From: Candidatus Rifleibacteriota bacterium
Lineage (GTDB): Bacteria > Riflebacteria > Ozemobacteria > Ozemobacterales > Ozemobacteraceae
Reading direction: 5' to 3'
DNA length: 29,751 nucleotides
Assembly (NCBI GenBank): GCA_029564115.1
Contig: JAKQQP010000493.1
Location: forward strand, 1 to 29,751
Positions within the stretch are counted from its first letter, which is position 1. Each line of letters begins with the position of its first letter. Below, piece after piece: positions 11,201-16,152 of this stretch. The notes under the pieces are model-generated. The model saw only the letters and a program-made list of their open reading frames with translations. It had not been told where the DNA came from and ran no database searches. The translations under genes and the position numbers were made by a program.

Positions 11201-12159
11201 TCGTCGATGCACCAGGCATCCCAGCCCTGATTTTGAGGGTTACTGCTTTCAAGGGTTCCACGGACAGAAAATGGGTTGTTATTAACAGTCATACCAGCGA
11301 CATAAGGTCTCAGAACTCCGCCATCACGAATATGAGTAATAGTAACTTTGGGAGGACGAATTTTATGAACATAAAATTCTTTAACTGCGGTCGAAGAATT
11401 GCCGGCAAAATCAGAAAGAGAGAGTGTAAGACGCACCTTGCGATAATTCTGTGAAATTACCGACCAGCCTGCATCTGGGAAATAGTCGATACGCGAAGAG
11501 CCATCATCGACAACTCGACCAGGAACATTTTTCCAAATGGGTGTCTGCAGATTCGGGTCACCTGAAGCAGACATCGTAGCAATATCAACTTTAAAATCGG
11601 CCGTTGAAAAGTCGATACCAGACCGACTGTCGCTGACATCGGCCCAGATAATGGTCATATTACAATGAAAAGTCCTGTTTTCCTGGCAATTAGTTCCTGA
11701 GCGATGTCTCAAACTGATACTTGGCCCAACTTTATCGATGATAACCGGTACAACAACACTGGGCTCACTGGTAAACAAACCGTCATAGGCGGTGGCGGTA
11801 TACTGAAAAGTGCCTTCAGCCTGTGAAGTGAGACTCACCGTCCAGACGCCGAGGCCTGATGTCGTAGTGGTGCCGATAAGGGTCGTACCTCGATAGAGTT
11901 TAACTTCAGTGTCGGCTTCGGCGTTGCCCTTTACCTGAAAGTCAGCCTGGTTTGAATACATGGTGGTGTCAGGGGTAACAGCCACACCGGCGACATGTGT
12001 AATAGTCGGGGCGTTGATCGCCAGCGCCGGAAAAACACCGCTAAAAAAAAGAATCGCAACCAGTGCGATCTTCGCCAGGAATGTTTTGTTAAAATTACAA
12101 CAGCAAACCTCTGCCGGGCCGGCAGCAGACAACGACAACCGTGCAATAGGCTGCTTCAT
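2266..12159 (-). CDS. Giant exported Ig/FN3-repeat surface protein (3297 aa)
   Basis: The open frame extends to 12255, but the ATG at 12157-12159 is chosen: it has AGAGG 7 bases upstream, and the upstream 32 codons lie on the promoter. MKQPIARL begins a signal peptide with a long N-region containing CCC, a hydrophobic core at 31-46, and likely cleavage after ALA47. The rest is Ig-like and FN3 modules joined by VDxxPP-type linkers: Ig from 48; an EF-hand-like calcium loop at 459-470; two invasin-like (Big_1-like) modules and an FN3 near 860-1170; a second Ig; repeats of the same module set to about 2433; then alternating Ig and FN3 modules. The end is a 50-residue hydrophilic tail without LPXTG, a membrane anchor or an obvious beta-barrel. 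Role inferred: adhesin or cell-surface/matrix protein, possibly exported by the neighbouring pseudopilin-type system. No catalytic domain was recognised. Confidence 0.85.
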   Translation of the reverse strand: MKQPIARLSLSAAGPAEVCCCNFNKTFLAKIALVAILFFSGVFPALAINAPTITHVAGVAVTPDTTMYSNQADFQVKGNAEADTEVKLYRGTTLIGTTTTSGLGVWTVSLTSQAEGTFQYTATAYDGLFTSEPSVVVPVIIDKVGPSISLRHRSGTNCQENRTFHCNMTIIWADVSDSRSGIDFSTADFKVDIATMSASGDPNLQTPIWKNVPGRVVDDGSSRIDYFPDAGWSVISQNYRKVRLTLSLSDFAGNSSTAVKEFYVHKIRPPKVTITHIRDGGVLRPYVAGMTVNNNPFSVRGTLESSNPQNQGWDAWCIDDVTYENRGNRVIDYANNTFEYTYPNPVPQGNTTLTIGATDSAECISRNDTAFTVYVANGTPLPLVTWGPYSGEQKIMGSRVWPDFYGRVNKMTSDQVVQIGPGDYSYITWTPRLSQVVLPEGQGKAHRAGLYDRGDVWYDSNDNGIWDDGELFHDMPAQVSDGESFNLVNFRGYEYSANTAGSTLGGLVRNSYGKSAAKRITRYHHNEKNAPTLNEVTLLPTVTTGQYRRNANKPSEIIVKTKIWGATWSGFYYLKGDPSSKVRLFNGTNNEIAIPTTSWTEPSALNYITSLNLGAVTLPDATYRVDVRVEDSFNLVTQDSTRWFIIDNVPPAAAEMVPSDGADMNSYTSFNAKVVDPMLPDGTPGSGANIDVAKAQIWPYKQIGVDTTVTRDDRTRWDFALAGGDSRPIDSVGNLLARYSKLDLWINSGGTYEAAGTVTIITIPGDGTIEVNKDSGEFINGTVYALVLPVPFFTSNNGVDRVGAVPVNPITADGIYITKVITRDRSDNTGTYFSASSKLEIAFDNISFTLNQPFLFAGLVPNDIATFTASPITTRKGTAVKDGQSLSLVQSTNSYTRLVPDDANGIPGDGHQVLIGRNGAPTGTGQACFGVEVNTTSYDKSLTVFGVIGLASGTSPVVTIYRINTFTAAPQLDNLEITPANPSPVALVSTSFLGRLTRSVPDGSLATCTTNFGTVLNDDDPLRDGIQVASVNGSATVRLTSDVKGTATVGFSMGGRSANGVVTFVDKYPPPAPMGLALTPQFSNTGSSLLTWEASVDRGGAGTSLYTIERSSYSGSTWSSYASIGTSDTNSFLISGLVDGQYRFRVKAQDADSNVGNYSIASPNLIVDRVAPAAVACSDVGAGNNDPDEIYSYDSNIYFYYTATDDRSGPGEVNIQIAISTDTADVVEDVWAPVASSYLFVDGQGFRTYYARVRVKDKAGNVGNWGSWSNGMTVSISGATAPPNAPTIARIDGKNAVPGVPLPTNKTSNIFMEGLSEAYNLIQLYVNGVYTGSVISNAAGEFSTNFNLAAGTHKLKVKAHNGFAESAFSNTITIVIDQTKPGISRVVYDIPGFTRGGYYFGTTSSDHNLATFDFYLSDSGGSGFDISSFKAVLTEIEDDGTLVTPVAPYKNPVTSSIGIIAADRVRLLPDGAWKDCLQTGHRYRIAYEVSDFASNKTTATFDFVIDNTKPGLAEEVPADTAPANCNIKSIYVYDYEKYPSGYPPVAALVPYKWDASVNAFMIAPDFVDDTLVDRTTTPHALKFNTLALYGTLYAADPSAPSPQKGRDTKTESISIAWGYGSGITAGPDTLGNYKSFRFPFRTVTNGLTSGTLVDEDRAICRNYYTIRFWVNSGDPAPSAPLSVQFCNASNQAMTYSVWTSYGSLFGSSGGSIRDREIIVTDNSEAMLATVRIPVEMFSQRVEVYRNGVGVIASATVSPGNDTANLLIDYPEPCGSMLFQIRTYANGYYSTNLPKYLNYYWYYWVKGDTAAPYTFELYPTDTYFNGLSGADARPFPSQFSVKAKDTANGSVLSFLEISKTEISFIGATGVLSRDYDTSRMEYGYRYQLSAVPTAEGTYYYKVVLPDAARPTSHTTTAQFPFKLDKTPPVPVVVNPSDGTTTNSLPSFNAQIRDPNLADGTPGSGPNMDPSRAQIFPFKSLGSAAAAATNALTVTVYGIDVIATDHVDKAIPVNTVVKFAKALAGGKYEFPTVIGKITANGSDKITASVTSGSLVVGTTYAILYEIPNFASNDGIDKIAAVPVQAATKGGAYLVFLKLMDKALNQGAYSSSSSIYEAAYGSFTLTPSRTKLYAGLYPPHTATVVSSPILTTEGNPIMAGTEVTVLSNRGSFTPADSNGIPGDGHQVQSDSAGKLNFGLQATGLSLGYANVRAVLGLASATNNAVQFVQIPQFSVSCSVEELIISPSTPNPSTTFTTSAIGNTGDLVPAGTAVNVWKDIGTLAPADAYTTVEGYQAKTNSSGICTFSLSSSVAGFASITLEVGGRYVYKNINFVDRYPPNAPTTPTLDNVLNNNGVFSMFWATPTDPGGSGIAAYGVEYSLNGGAYAHLATSTTTGFVTSNLAQGVYKFRVRAVDGAGNVGAYSGVSVQVEVDKTPPIGSIVINSGAARTKDPNVTLTLSATDAKGVADMSFSNDGINWSGWVAYATSRSWILSAGDENKVVYARFRDTVGNISINTDDILFDTTGPVGTVNIAPSPYSNVTDLDVTFTAIDVSGVSKITYRYDGETWKTEAFTSYKVWPVNGSYATRTVDVKFEDSLGNISAIYTAKTCVDTTKPAKISSVTDDGDYSPYLDKLHVTWAASSDSQTGISHYLVRIGKSQGAADVVAETNVGNITDKTFGPMTLDITGATVYYFTVYAVDRAGNRSDAAYSNGIKGGDPSPPLAVTVTDEGNFTADNTKLSATWNASSDPDSGISRYEVSIGTTAGGTNVMGWVNNSLNLSYTATGLNLAHNTTYYINVRIYNGGGTPTVCSSNGIKVDTAAPPVPTMLAEPAYSSGTVNIVGCAAVTDPVSGGVTYYFERATNSAFSSGLANSGWISANGYTFTSLSNGTTYYFRVRARDAVLNTSAYSAAVSSTQDSNVPTATNYTDNVASNDDPDYVWSRDATVSFAATGLTDNLSGVKNVYVQISNASNFSTILWEGWTGNTTGAKTYTVSSPVDGNVIYARAKYEDVAGNYSSAWQTTDGITLDLTNPVAGATTDAVAGNNDPNHSVSKDANIYFGFTHSDAVSGVADVHIQVARDTGFTQIATSTLLGSAVTSYQYKFGEDGKTYYARIRVRDRSGRYSDGTLTFSPASSFGTRSDGIRVDLTPPSFTNTPFFINKKADAYLGESTTATSVVHLTFTVDDPSGVAKVQVSNNGTTWTTWNNPVLDPASYSWALDLVPGLKTVWVMVTDGIGHTTSPASQTIEYWPGYQAHKGTRDERSYPTDTYDEYSGQNKYGSPRTDPNAPSTGVSLRLEKK
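4861..6395 (-). repeat. Protein-level repeat block, copy B (residues about 1921-2433 of the giant protein)
   Basis: This block parallels 8641-10225. It starts TPPVPVVVNPSDG...SFNAQIRDPNLADGTPGSG, passes through SNDGIDKIAAVPV, TLTPSRTKLYAGLYPP, ADSNGIPGDGHQV and NFVDRYPPNAP, and ends in an FN3 with YKFRVRAVDGAGNVGAYS. The order of landmarks is the same as in copy A, so the block was duplicated as a unit and has since diverged. Confidence 0.85.
8641..10225 (-). repeat. Protein-level repeat block, copy A (residues about 645-1173 of the giant protein)
   Basis: Landmarks in order: VPPAAAEMVPSDG, SFNAKVVDPMLPDGTPGSG, SNNGVDRVGAVPV, TLNQPFLFAGLVPND, DDANGIPGDGHQV, TFVDKYPPPAP, then FN3 ending YRFRVKAQDADSNVGNYS. 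Each has a counterpart in copy B. The segments before both blocks also match (NAPTI Ig domain, then a SGxDxSxFK module), so the duplicated unit is really over 1000 residues long. Confidence 0.85.
10750..10785 (-). other. EF-hand-like calcium-binding loop in the giant protein
   Basis: Residues 459-470 read DSNDNGIWDDGE, which fits the 12-residue EF-hand loop: acidic/amide at positions 1, 3, 5 and 9, Gly at 6, hydrophobic at 8, Glu at 12. Similar isolated loops occur in dockerins and other extracellular proteins. Calcium binding is inferred. Confidence 0.6.
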
Positions 12160-12212
12160 AGTATGACCTCTGTTATTTACCGGTAAAAAAAGGTACAACA
12201 CCCTCTGACTTA

Positions 12213-12241
12213 ATTCTAAGGCAATAAAGAGAAGATGTAAA
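12213..12241 (-). promoter_or_regulatory. Sigma70-type promoter of the giant surface protein gene
   Basis: Read on the minus strand: TTTACA (12236-12241), a 17-bp spacer, TAGAAT (12213-12218). Transcription would start near 12206, giving a leader of about 45 bases before the ATG at 12159. Confidence 0.65.
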
Positions 12242-12257
12242 GGCAGAATATTCAATG

Positions 12258-12295
12258 TTAGTGGTTAGTGGTTAGTGGTTAGTGGTTAGTGGTTA
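12258..12295. repeat. Tandem heptamer repeat (TTAGTGG)5
   Basis: Five exact copies of TTAGTGG followed by TTA. The array lies just upstream of the giant gene's promoter and is related to the GGTAGTG array beyond that gene's 3' end. Confidence 0.95.
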
Positions 12296-12500
12296 AAAAG
12301 CAGGCCTTGCCCCCGCATGACTCACTGCGAGACCACATACTGTCACTGCGAGCGTGAGCGAAGCAGTCTCTGGGGCGCAAAACAGCCAGATCACTTCGCT
12401 GCGCTCGTGATGACATAATATCATGACCAGATCGTTGCGCTGCTCAGTGATGACAGAACTATGTCACTGCGAGCGTGAGCGAAGCAGTCTCATGGTTTGT
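12296..12500. repeat. Intergenic patch with two identical 30-bp repeats and inverted copies
   Basis: 12341-12370 and 12462-12491 are identical over 30 bp (beginning TGTCACTGCGAGCG, ending GAAGCAGTCTC). Between them lie reverse-oriented relatives: CTTCGCTGCGCTCGTGATGACA near 12395-12416, and TTGCGCTGCTCAGTGATGACA near 12434-12454. The whole patch can fold into hairpins. The patch looks like a small non-autonomous palindromic repeat cluster. No ORF is supported. Confidence 0.8.
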
Positions 12501-12519
12501 CGTGAAATAAAATAGCGTA

Positions 12520-12548
12520 TTGACATAAACCTGACGGGGTGATAGCCT
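12520..12548 (+). promoter_or_regulatory. Promoter for the nucleoside kinase leader
   Basis: A perfect TTGACA at 12520-12525, a 17-bp spacer, and TAGCCT at 12543-12548 (weak -10, keeping TA and the final T). The predicted start near 12555 gives a leader of about 185 bases before the ATG at 12742. Confidence 0.5.
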
Positions 12549-12659
12549 GATCTCTTGCAAAATTTAATCTGGATCAGAATGAGAATTGTTTCTTAATTTG
12601 CCTAACAAAACGTTGAAAAATTCGTCTGTCTGCGTCGTCAGGTGCATTACAATCTGAAC

Positions 12660-12712
12660 GGCGGGTTTATTGTGCAGAACAGACCCCGCCAAACTTGCGG
12701 GGTCTGTTTTTT
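12660..12712 (+). promoter_or_regulatory. Terminator with competing antiterminator (candidate attenuator)
   Basis: AACAGACCCCGC (12678-12689) and GCGGGGTCTGTT (12697-12708) form a perfect 12-bp stem with a 7-base loop, running into six Us (12707-12712): a strong intrinsic terminator on the plus strand. Only the kinase gene lies downstream, 29 bases away, and the upstream gene runs the other way. GGCGGG at 12660-12665 can instead pair with CCCGCC at 12685-12690, which would break the terminator stem. That is the logic of a transcription attenuator; the regulating signal is unknown. Confidence 0.7.
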
Positions 12713-12741
12713 GAATCCCATATTTATCTCAGAGGTTCGTG

Positions 12742-14439
12742 ATGAAAGAAAACCCGGAAAAAATGATTGAAAACGAAGATAACCAGGAACAGGTGACCGT
12801 CACCCTGCCTGATGGCAGCAAACACACCCTCAACAAAGGCCAGCAGCTCATGGATCTGGCTAAAGAACTACCCACCCCTGACGGCCTGCCGTTTATCTGC
12901 GCCAAAGTAAACAACGATATACTCAGCCTCGACTTCGCCCCCGAAATGGACTGCAGCGTCGAATTTATCAACTACAGATCCCCGCATGGCCGAGACTGCT
13001 ATCGCCGCAGCCTTACCTTCGTTCTGGCCCGCGCCATCATGGAACTCTACCGCAACGCCCGGCTGGCGATCGACCACTCGATCGGCAACGGCTACTACTA
13101 CGACCTGTTCACCGATGTTCCCGTTTCTGAGCAGATTCTTGACTATATCAAAACTAAAATGCTCGAAATCATCAACAAAGACGAACCGTTCGGCAAAAAG
13201 ACCATGACCAGAACCGAAGCAATCGCGTTGTTCAACCGCGAGGGCTACCCCGAAAAAGCCAGATTGCTGAAAAACCTCAACACCGACAAAGTCGGTATCG
13301 TCTCATGCTGGAAATACATTGACCTCGATTTCGGCGCCATGGTGCCGTCAGCCGGTTACCTCAAAACTTTCGACCTCAAACAGTATGCCCAGGGGTTTGT
13401 GCTGCTTTTCCCTGAGCACGAAGACCCGACCACCCCCGCCCAGATTCGCCGCCAGCCGAGAATTTTTCAGGCTTACCGCGAAAGCAAACACTGGGGCAAA
13501 ATTCTTGAAGTCAACAACGTCGGCCGTCTCAACGAAAAAATTAAAGACGGTGGCATTTCAGACTTCATCAAAACCGCCGAAGCCCTGCATTCAAAAAAGA
13601 TTCAGGCAATCGCCGACGAAATTTCGAGCCACAGTTCAATCAGAATTGTTCTGATTGCCGGCCCTTCAAGCTCGGGTAAAACTACCTTCAGTAAACGTCT
13701 CTGCACACACCTGAAGGTTAACGGCCTGCGTCCGGTGGCATTGTCACTCGACAATTATTTCCTCGACCGCCAGCATACCCCGCGTGACGAACACGGCGAT
13801 TACGATTTCGAATCTATCTATGCCCTCGACCTCGAACTTTTCAACCAGCATCTGCGCGAACTGCTCGACGGCAAAGTGGCTCAGATTCCTGAATTCGACT
13901 TTCATACCGGCCATCGCAAGAGCAAAACCGACCCGATGCGCATCAACGAAGACCAGATAATCATTATCGAAGGCATTCACGGTCTGAACGACGAACTTAC
14001 CAGATCAGTTCCGGCTGAGTGCAAATACAAAATCTACATCAGCGCCCTCACCCAACTTGTAATCGATGATTACAACCGAATTGCCACCACCGACACCCGC
14101 CTGATCAGACGCACAGTCAGAGACAGCAAATATCGCGGCTATTCAGCTGAAAACACCATCAGTCGATGGGCTTCGGTCAGACGCGGTGAAGAACGCAACA
14201 TTTTCCCGTTCCAGGAATACGCCAACACTGTATTCAACTCTGCCGTTCCTTACGAATGGGCAATTCTGCGGCCAATCGCCGAACCGTTGTTCCTCGACAT
14301 CCCTCCCGAAAGCCCCTCTTATTCACAGGCTCGTCAGATCTTGAGAACCCTGTCGTTCTTTGCGCCGCTCGACCCGAAAGAAGTGCCCCCGACTTCGATT
14401 TTGCGCGAATTCATCGGCGGCAGTTCGTTCCAGTATTGA
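12742..14439 (+). CDS. TGS / tRNA_SAD / uridine kinase-like fusion protein (nucleoside kinase)
   Basis: The ATG at 12742, 6 bases after AGAGG, is preferred over the in-frame GTG at 12739, giving 565 residues. Domains in order: TGS (about 15-75, VTLPDGSKHTLNKGQ); a threonyl-tRNA synthetase second-domain-like region (about 85-225, AIDHSIGNGYYYDLF, then LDFGAMVPSAGYL); and a phosphoribulokinase/uridine kinase domain (about 285-480) with Walker A GPSSSGKT (K313), LSLDNYF, PEFDFHTGHR and the Walker B-like IIIEGIHGLN. This arrangement and length are normal for the bacterial 'nucleoside kinase' family. The editing-site ligands of ThrRS are missing: HxxxH is AxxxE-like here (VLARAIMELY), and CRGPH is replaced by DFGAM. 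The middle domain is therefore probably not a Zn editing site. Substrate is presumed to be a nucleoside. The gene sits behind the attenuator-like leader and ahead of the DUF2400 gene. Confidence 0.88.
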   Translation: MKENPEKMIENEDNQEQVTVTLPDGSKHTLNKGQQLMDLAKELPTPDGLPFICAKVNNDILSLDFAPEMDCSVEFINYRSPHGRDCYRRSLTFVLARAIMELYRNARLAIDHSIGNGYYYDLFTDVPVSEQILDYIKTKMLEIINKDEPFGKKTMTRTEAIALFNREGYPEKARLLKNLNTDKVGIVSCWKYIDLDFGAMVPSAGYLKTFDLKQYAQGFVLLFPEHEDPTTPAQIRRQPRIFQAYRESKHWGKILEVNNVGRLNEKIKDGGISDFIKTAEALHSKKIQAIADEISSHSSIRIVLIAGPSSSGKTTFSKRLCTHLKVNGLRPVALSLDNYFLDRQHTPRDEHGDYDFESIYALDLELFNQHLRELLDGKVAQIPEFDFHTGHRKSKTDPMRINEDQIIIIEGIHGLNDELTRSVPAECKYKIYISALTQLVIDDYNRIATTDTRLIRRTVRDSKYRGYSAENTISRWASVRRGEERNIFPFQEYANTVFNSAVPYEWAILRPIAEPLFLDIPPESPSYSQARQILRTLSFFAPLDPKEVPPTSILREFIGGSSFQY

Positions 14440-14464
14440 TATTTTAACGCTATTCTAACTTCAA

Positions 14465-14488
14465 GGGGGCGGGTTAAAACCCGCCCCC
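14465..14488 (+). terminator. GC-rich hairpin after the nucleoside kinase gene
   Basis: GGGGGCGGG (14465-14473) pairs with CCCGCCCCC (14480-14488) around TTAAAA. The stem is very stable, but the following sequence (GCGCATTTATCG) lacks a U-tract, so it may be a pause or partial terminator, or an mRNA-stability element between two co-directional genes. Confidence 0.55.
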
Positions 14489-14512
14489 GCGCATTTATCG
14501 ACCAAGGTAAAA

Positions 14513-15370
14513 ATGAAAAAAATACGATCCGATCTTAAAACTCTGCTCGAACATGTATTGACCGAATACCCACCGGTTGAGCGAACGCAGGCTGACCCGG
14601 TGCAGTTTCCGCGCTGGTTTTTAGAGCAGGGGCGCCCAAGCGAAGAAATCGAGGCGGTCGCCGCCTATGCAGCGATGCTTGCCTATGGCTCGGCTGCCCA
14701 GTTCATCAAAAAAATAGAGCAGACGATGGTGTCCTGCGATCGAAATTTTTTACGGCTCATCAGCAGGCCACCCGCTGATTTCGCCTGGCCAGCCTACCGC
14801 CTCAGCACTGCCAACGAAATCGGCATGTTTGCCACCGCTATGGGCCGGGTAATCAGCAAGCACGGCAGCCTGAAGAATGTTTTTATGAGCGGTTTCAAAC
14901 CAGACAACTGCATAAAAACCGGTCTCAAGGCATTGCAAAAAGCAATTTACGACGAAGTAAAAACCGCTCACGGCGAAGTGCCGCGCGGAGTCAGGCATCT
15001 GCTTCCAGACCCGGCGGCAGGCGGTTGTGCCAAACGCTGGCATATGTTTTTGCGCTGGCTGGTGCGGCCTGAAGACGGCGTTGACCTCGGAATCTGGCCG
15101 GAGGTCAGCCCTGCCCTGCTGCTGATACCTCTCGATCGACACATCAGCCGAATCGCACGTAATCTTGGGCTGACCAGCCGCAATGCCGATGACTGGAAAA
15201 CCGCCGAAGAAATTGCTGCAAAACTGCGCGAATTCTCGCCAGACGACCCGATCAAATACGATTTCGCCCTCTGCCACCTCGGCATCGCCGGCGAATGCAC
15301 CCACGGCAAAGACCAGTCGTTGTGCCGCCGCTGCCTGTTATCACCAGTCTGCCGCGCCAGCAAATCATAA
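14513..15370 (+). CDS. TIGR02757/DUF2400 family protein with C-terminal Fe-S-type cysteine motif
   Basis: The 285-residue protein has family hallmarks: ADPVQFPRWF near the start, AAMLAYGSA, then HLLPDP...GCAKRWHMFLRWLVR, VDLGIW, LLIPLDRHISRIARNLGL, DWKTAEEIAAKLREFSPDDPIKYDFALCHLGI. The family has no settled function. The C-terminus carries C262-x8-C271-x2-C274-x5-C280, close to the C-x6-C-x2-C-x5-C cluster of endonuclease III/MutY. A helix-rich DNA-glycosylase-like fold holding a [4Fe-4S] cluster is therefore plausible, but this is inference. AAGG lies about 5 bases before the ATG. The gene follows the kinase and precedes the beta-helix gene in the same direction. Confidence 0.88.
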   Translation: MKKIRSDLKTLLEHVLTEYPPVERTQADPVQFPRWFLEQGRPSEEIEAVAAYAAMLAYGSAAQFIKKIEQTMVSCDRNFLRLISRPPADFAWPAYRLSTANEIGMFATAMGRVISKHGSLKNVFMSGFKPDNCIKTGLKALQKAIYDEVKTAHGEVPRGVRHLLPDPAAGGCAKRWHMFLRWLVRPEDGVDLGIWPEVSPALLLIPLDRHISRIARNLGLTSRNADDWKTAEEIAAKLREFSPDDPIKYDFALCHLGIAGECTHGKDQSLCRRCLLSPVCRASKS

Positions 15371-15441
15371 TTTCGTTGGGTCGACGGAGGGGGGAATTTA
15401 TGGTAAGCTCGGTTGAAGAATAAGCACTTCAGGAGAGAGAC

Positions 15442-16152
15442 ATGCTCAGTATCGACGAATTTTTTGCCCGCCTGCACGATTTTTGCTGCCCCGAACTTTT
15501 CAACATCGAACTCAAGGGCTTTGACAAACTAGAGAACATCTGGGATGTTCTGCGCCGCATTCAGAAAGGTTTCGTTGCCAGCCGCATCAAACCCGGCATT
15601 CACGGCACGGTTGAAGAAGGCGCTTTTATCAGAGGCAACGACATTTATATCGGCAAGGGTTCTGTCGTCGAAGCCGGGGCAATGGTCTGCGGCCCGACCA
15701 TAATCGGAGAAAACGTTGAAATACGTCATGGAGCTTTCGTGCGCGGTCATGTAATTTTAGGAGATGGCGCCGTGGTAGGTCATGCCAGCGAAGTTGTCAG
15801 ATCGGTTTTCATGCCGGGCGCCAAGGCACCGCATTTTAATTATGTCGGCGATTCGATACTCGGCACCCACGTAAACCTGGGGGCCGGCACCAAGCTTTCG
15901 AACCTGAAAAATGACGGCAGCAACGTCAGAACCCGCATCGGCGAACACTTTATCGACACCGGCATCAGAAAATTCGGTGCCATTCTCGGCGACAACTGCC
16001 TGCTCGGCTGCAATTCAGTGACCAACCCAGGCACAATCATGGAACCGAACTGCAAAGTTTACCCCTGCGCCAGCATTCAGGGCCATTTCGAAAAAGGTTC
16101 GATCGTCAAACTGCGCCAGAACCTTGAAACAGCAGTAATCAGCGACATTTAA
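15442..16152 (+). CDS. Left-handed beta-helix (GlmU C-terminal-like) acyltransferase-type protein
   Basis: The 236-residue protein has AGGAGA 5-10 bases before the ATG. Residues about 50-215 are hexapeptide repeats (GTVEEGAFIRGNDIYIG, GSVVEAGAMVCGPTIIG, ENVEIRHGAFVRGHVILG). A GlmU-like stretch follows: PHFNYVGDSILGTHVNLGAGT, LSNLKNDG, FGAILGDNCLLGCNSVTNPGTIM. The uridylyltransferase half of GlmU is absent, so this is a stand-alone nucleotide-sugar pyrophosphorylase-associated or acyltransferase-like protein. Hexapeptide proteins of this kind transfer acyl groups to sugars, but the substrate is unknown. Its stop codon overlaps the stop of the opposite-strand CobO gene by 4 bases. Confidence 0.8.
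   Translation: MLSIDEFFARLHDFCCPELFNIELKGFDKLENIWDVLRRIQKGFVASRIKPGIHGTVEEGAFIRGNDIYIGKGSVVEAGAMVCGPTIIGENVEIRHGAFVRGHVILGDGAVVGHASEVVRSVFMPGAKAPHFNYVGDSILGTHVNLGAGTKLSNLKNDGSNVRTRIGEHFIDTGIRKFGAILGDNCLLGCNSVTNPGTIMEPNCKVYPCASIQGHFEKGSIVKLRQNLETAVISDI

Noticed and set aside
3418..11454. Many open frames on the plus strand opposite the giant gene
   Set aside because: They are antisense shadows of one continuous 3297-codon frame and have no start signals or family features.
12160..12255. 32-residue upstream extension of the giant protein frame
   Set aside because: It covers the predicted promoter and leader, has no ribosome binding site, and a good AGAGG site precedes the inner ATG at 12159.
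14750..15477. Minus-strand frames of 184 and 169 codons opposite the DUF2400 gene
   Set aside because: They overlap a clearly conserved plus-strand family and lack start signals.
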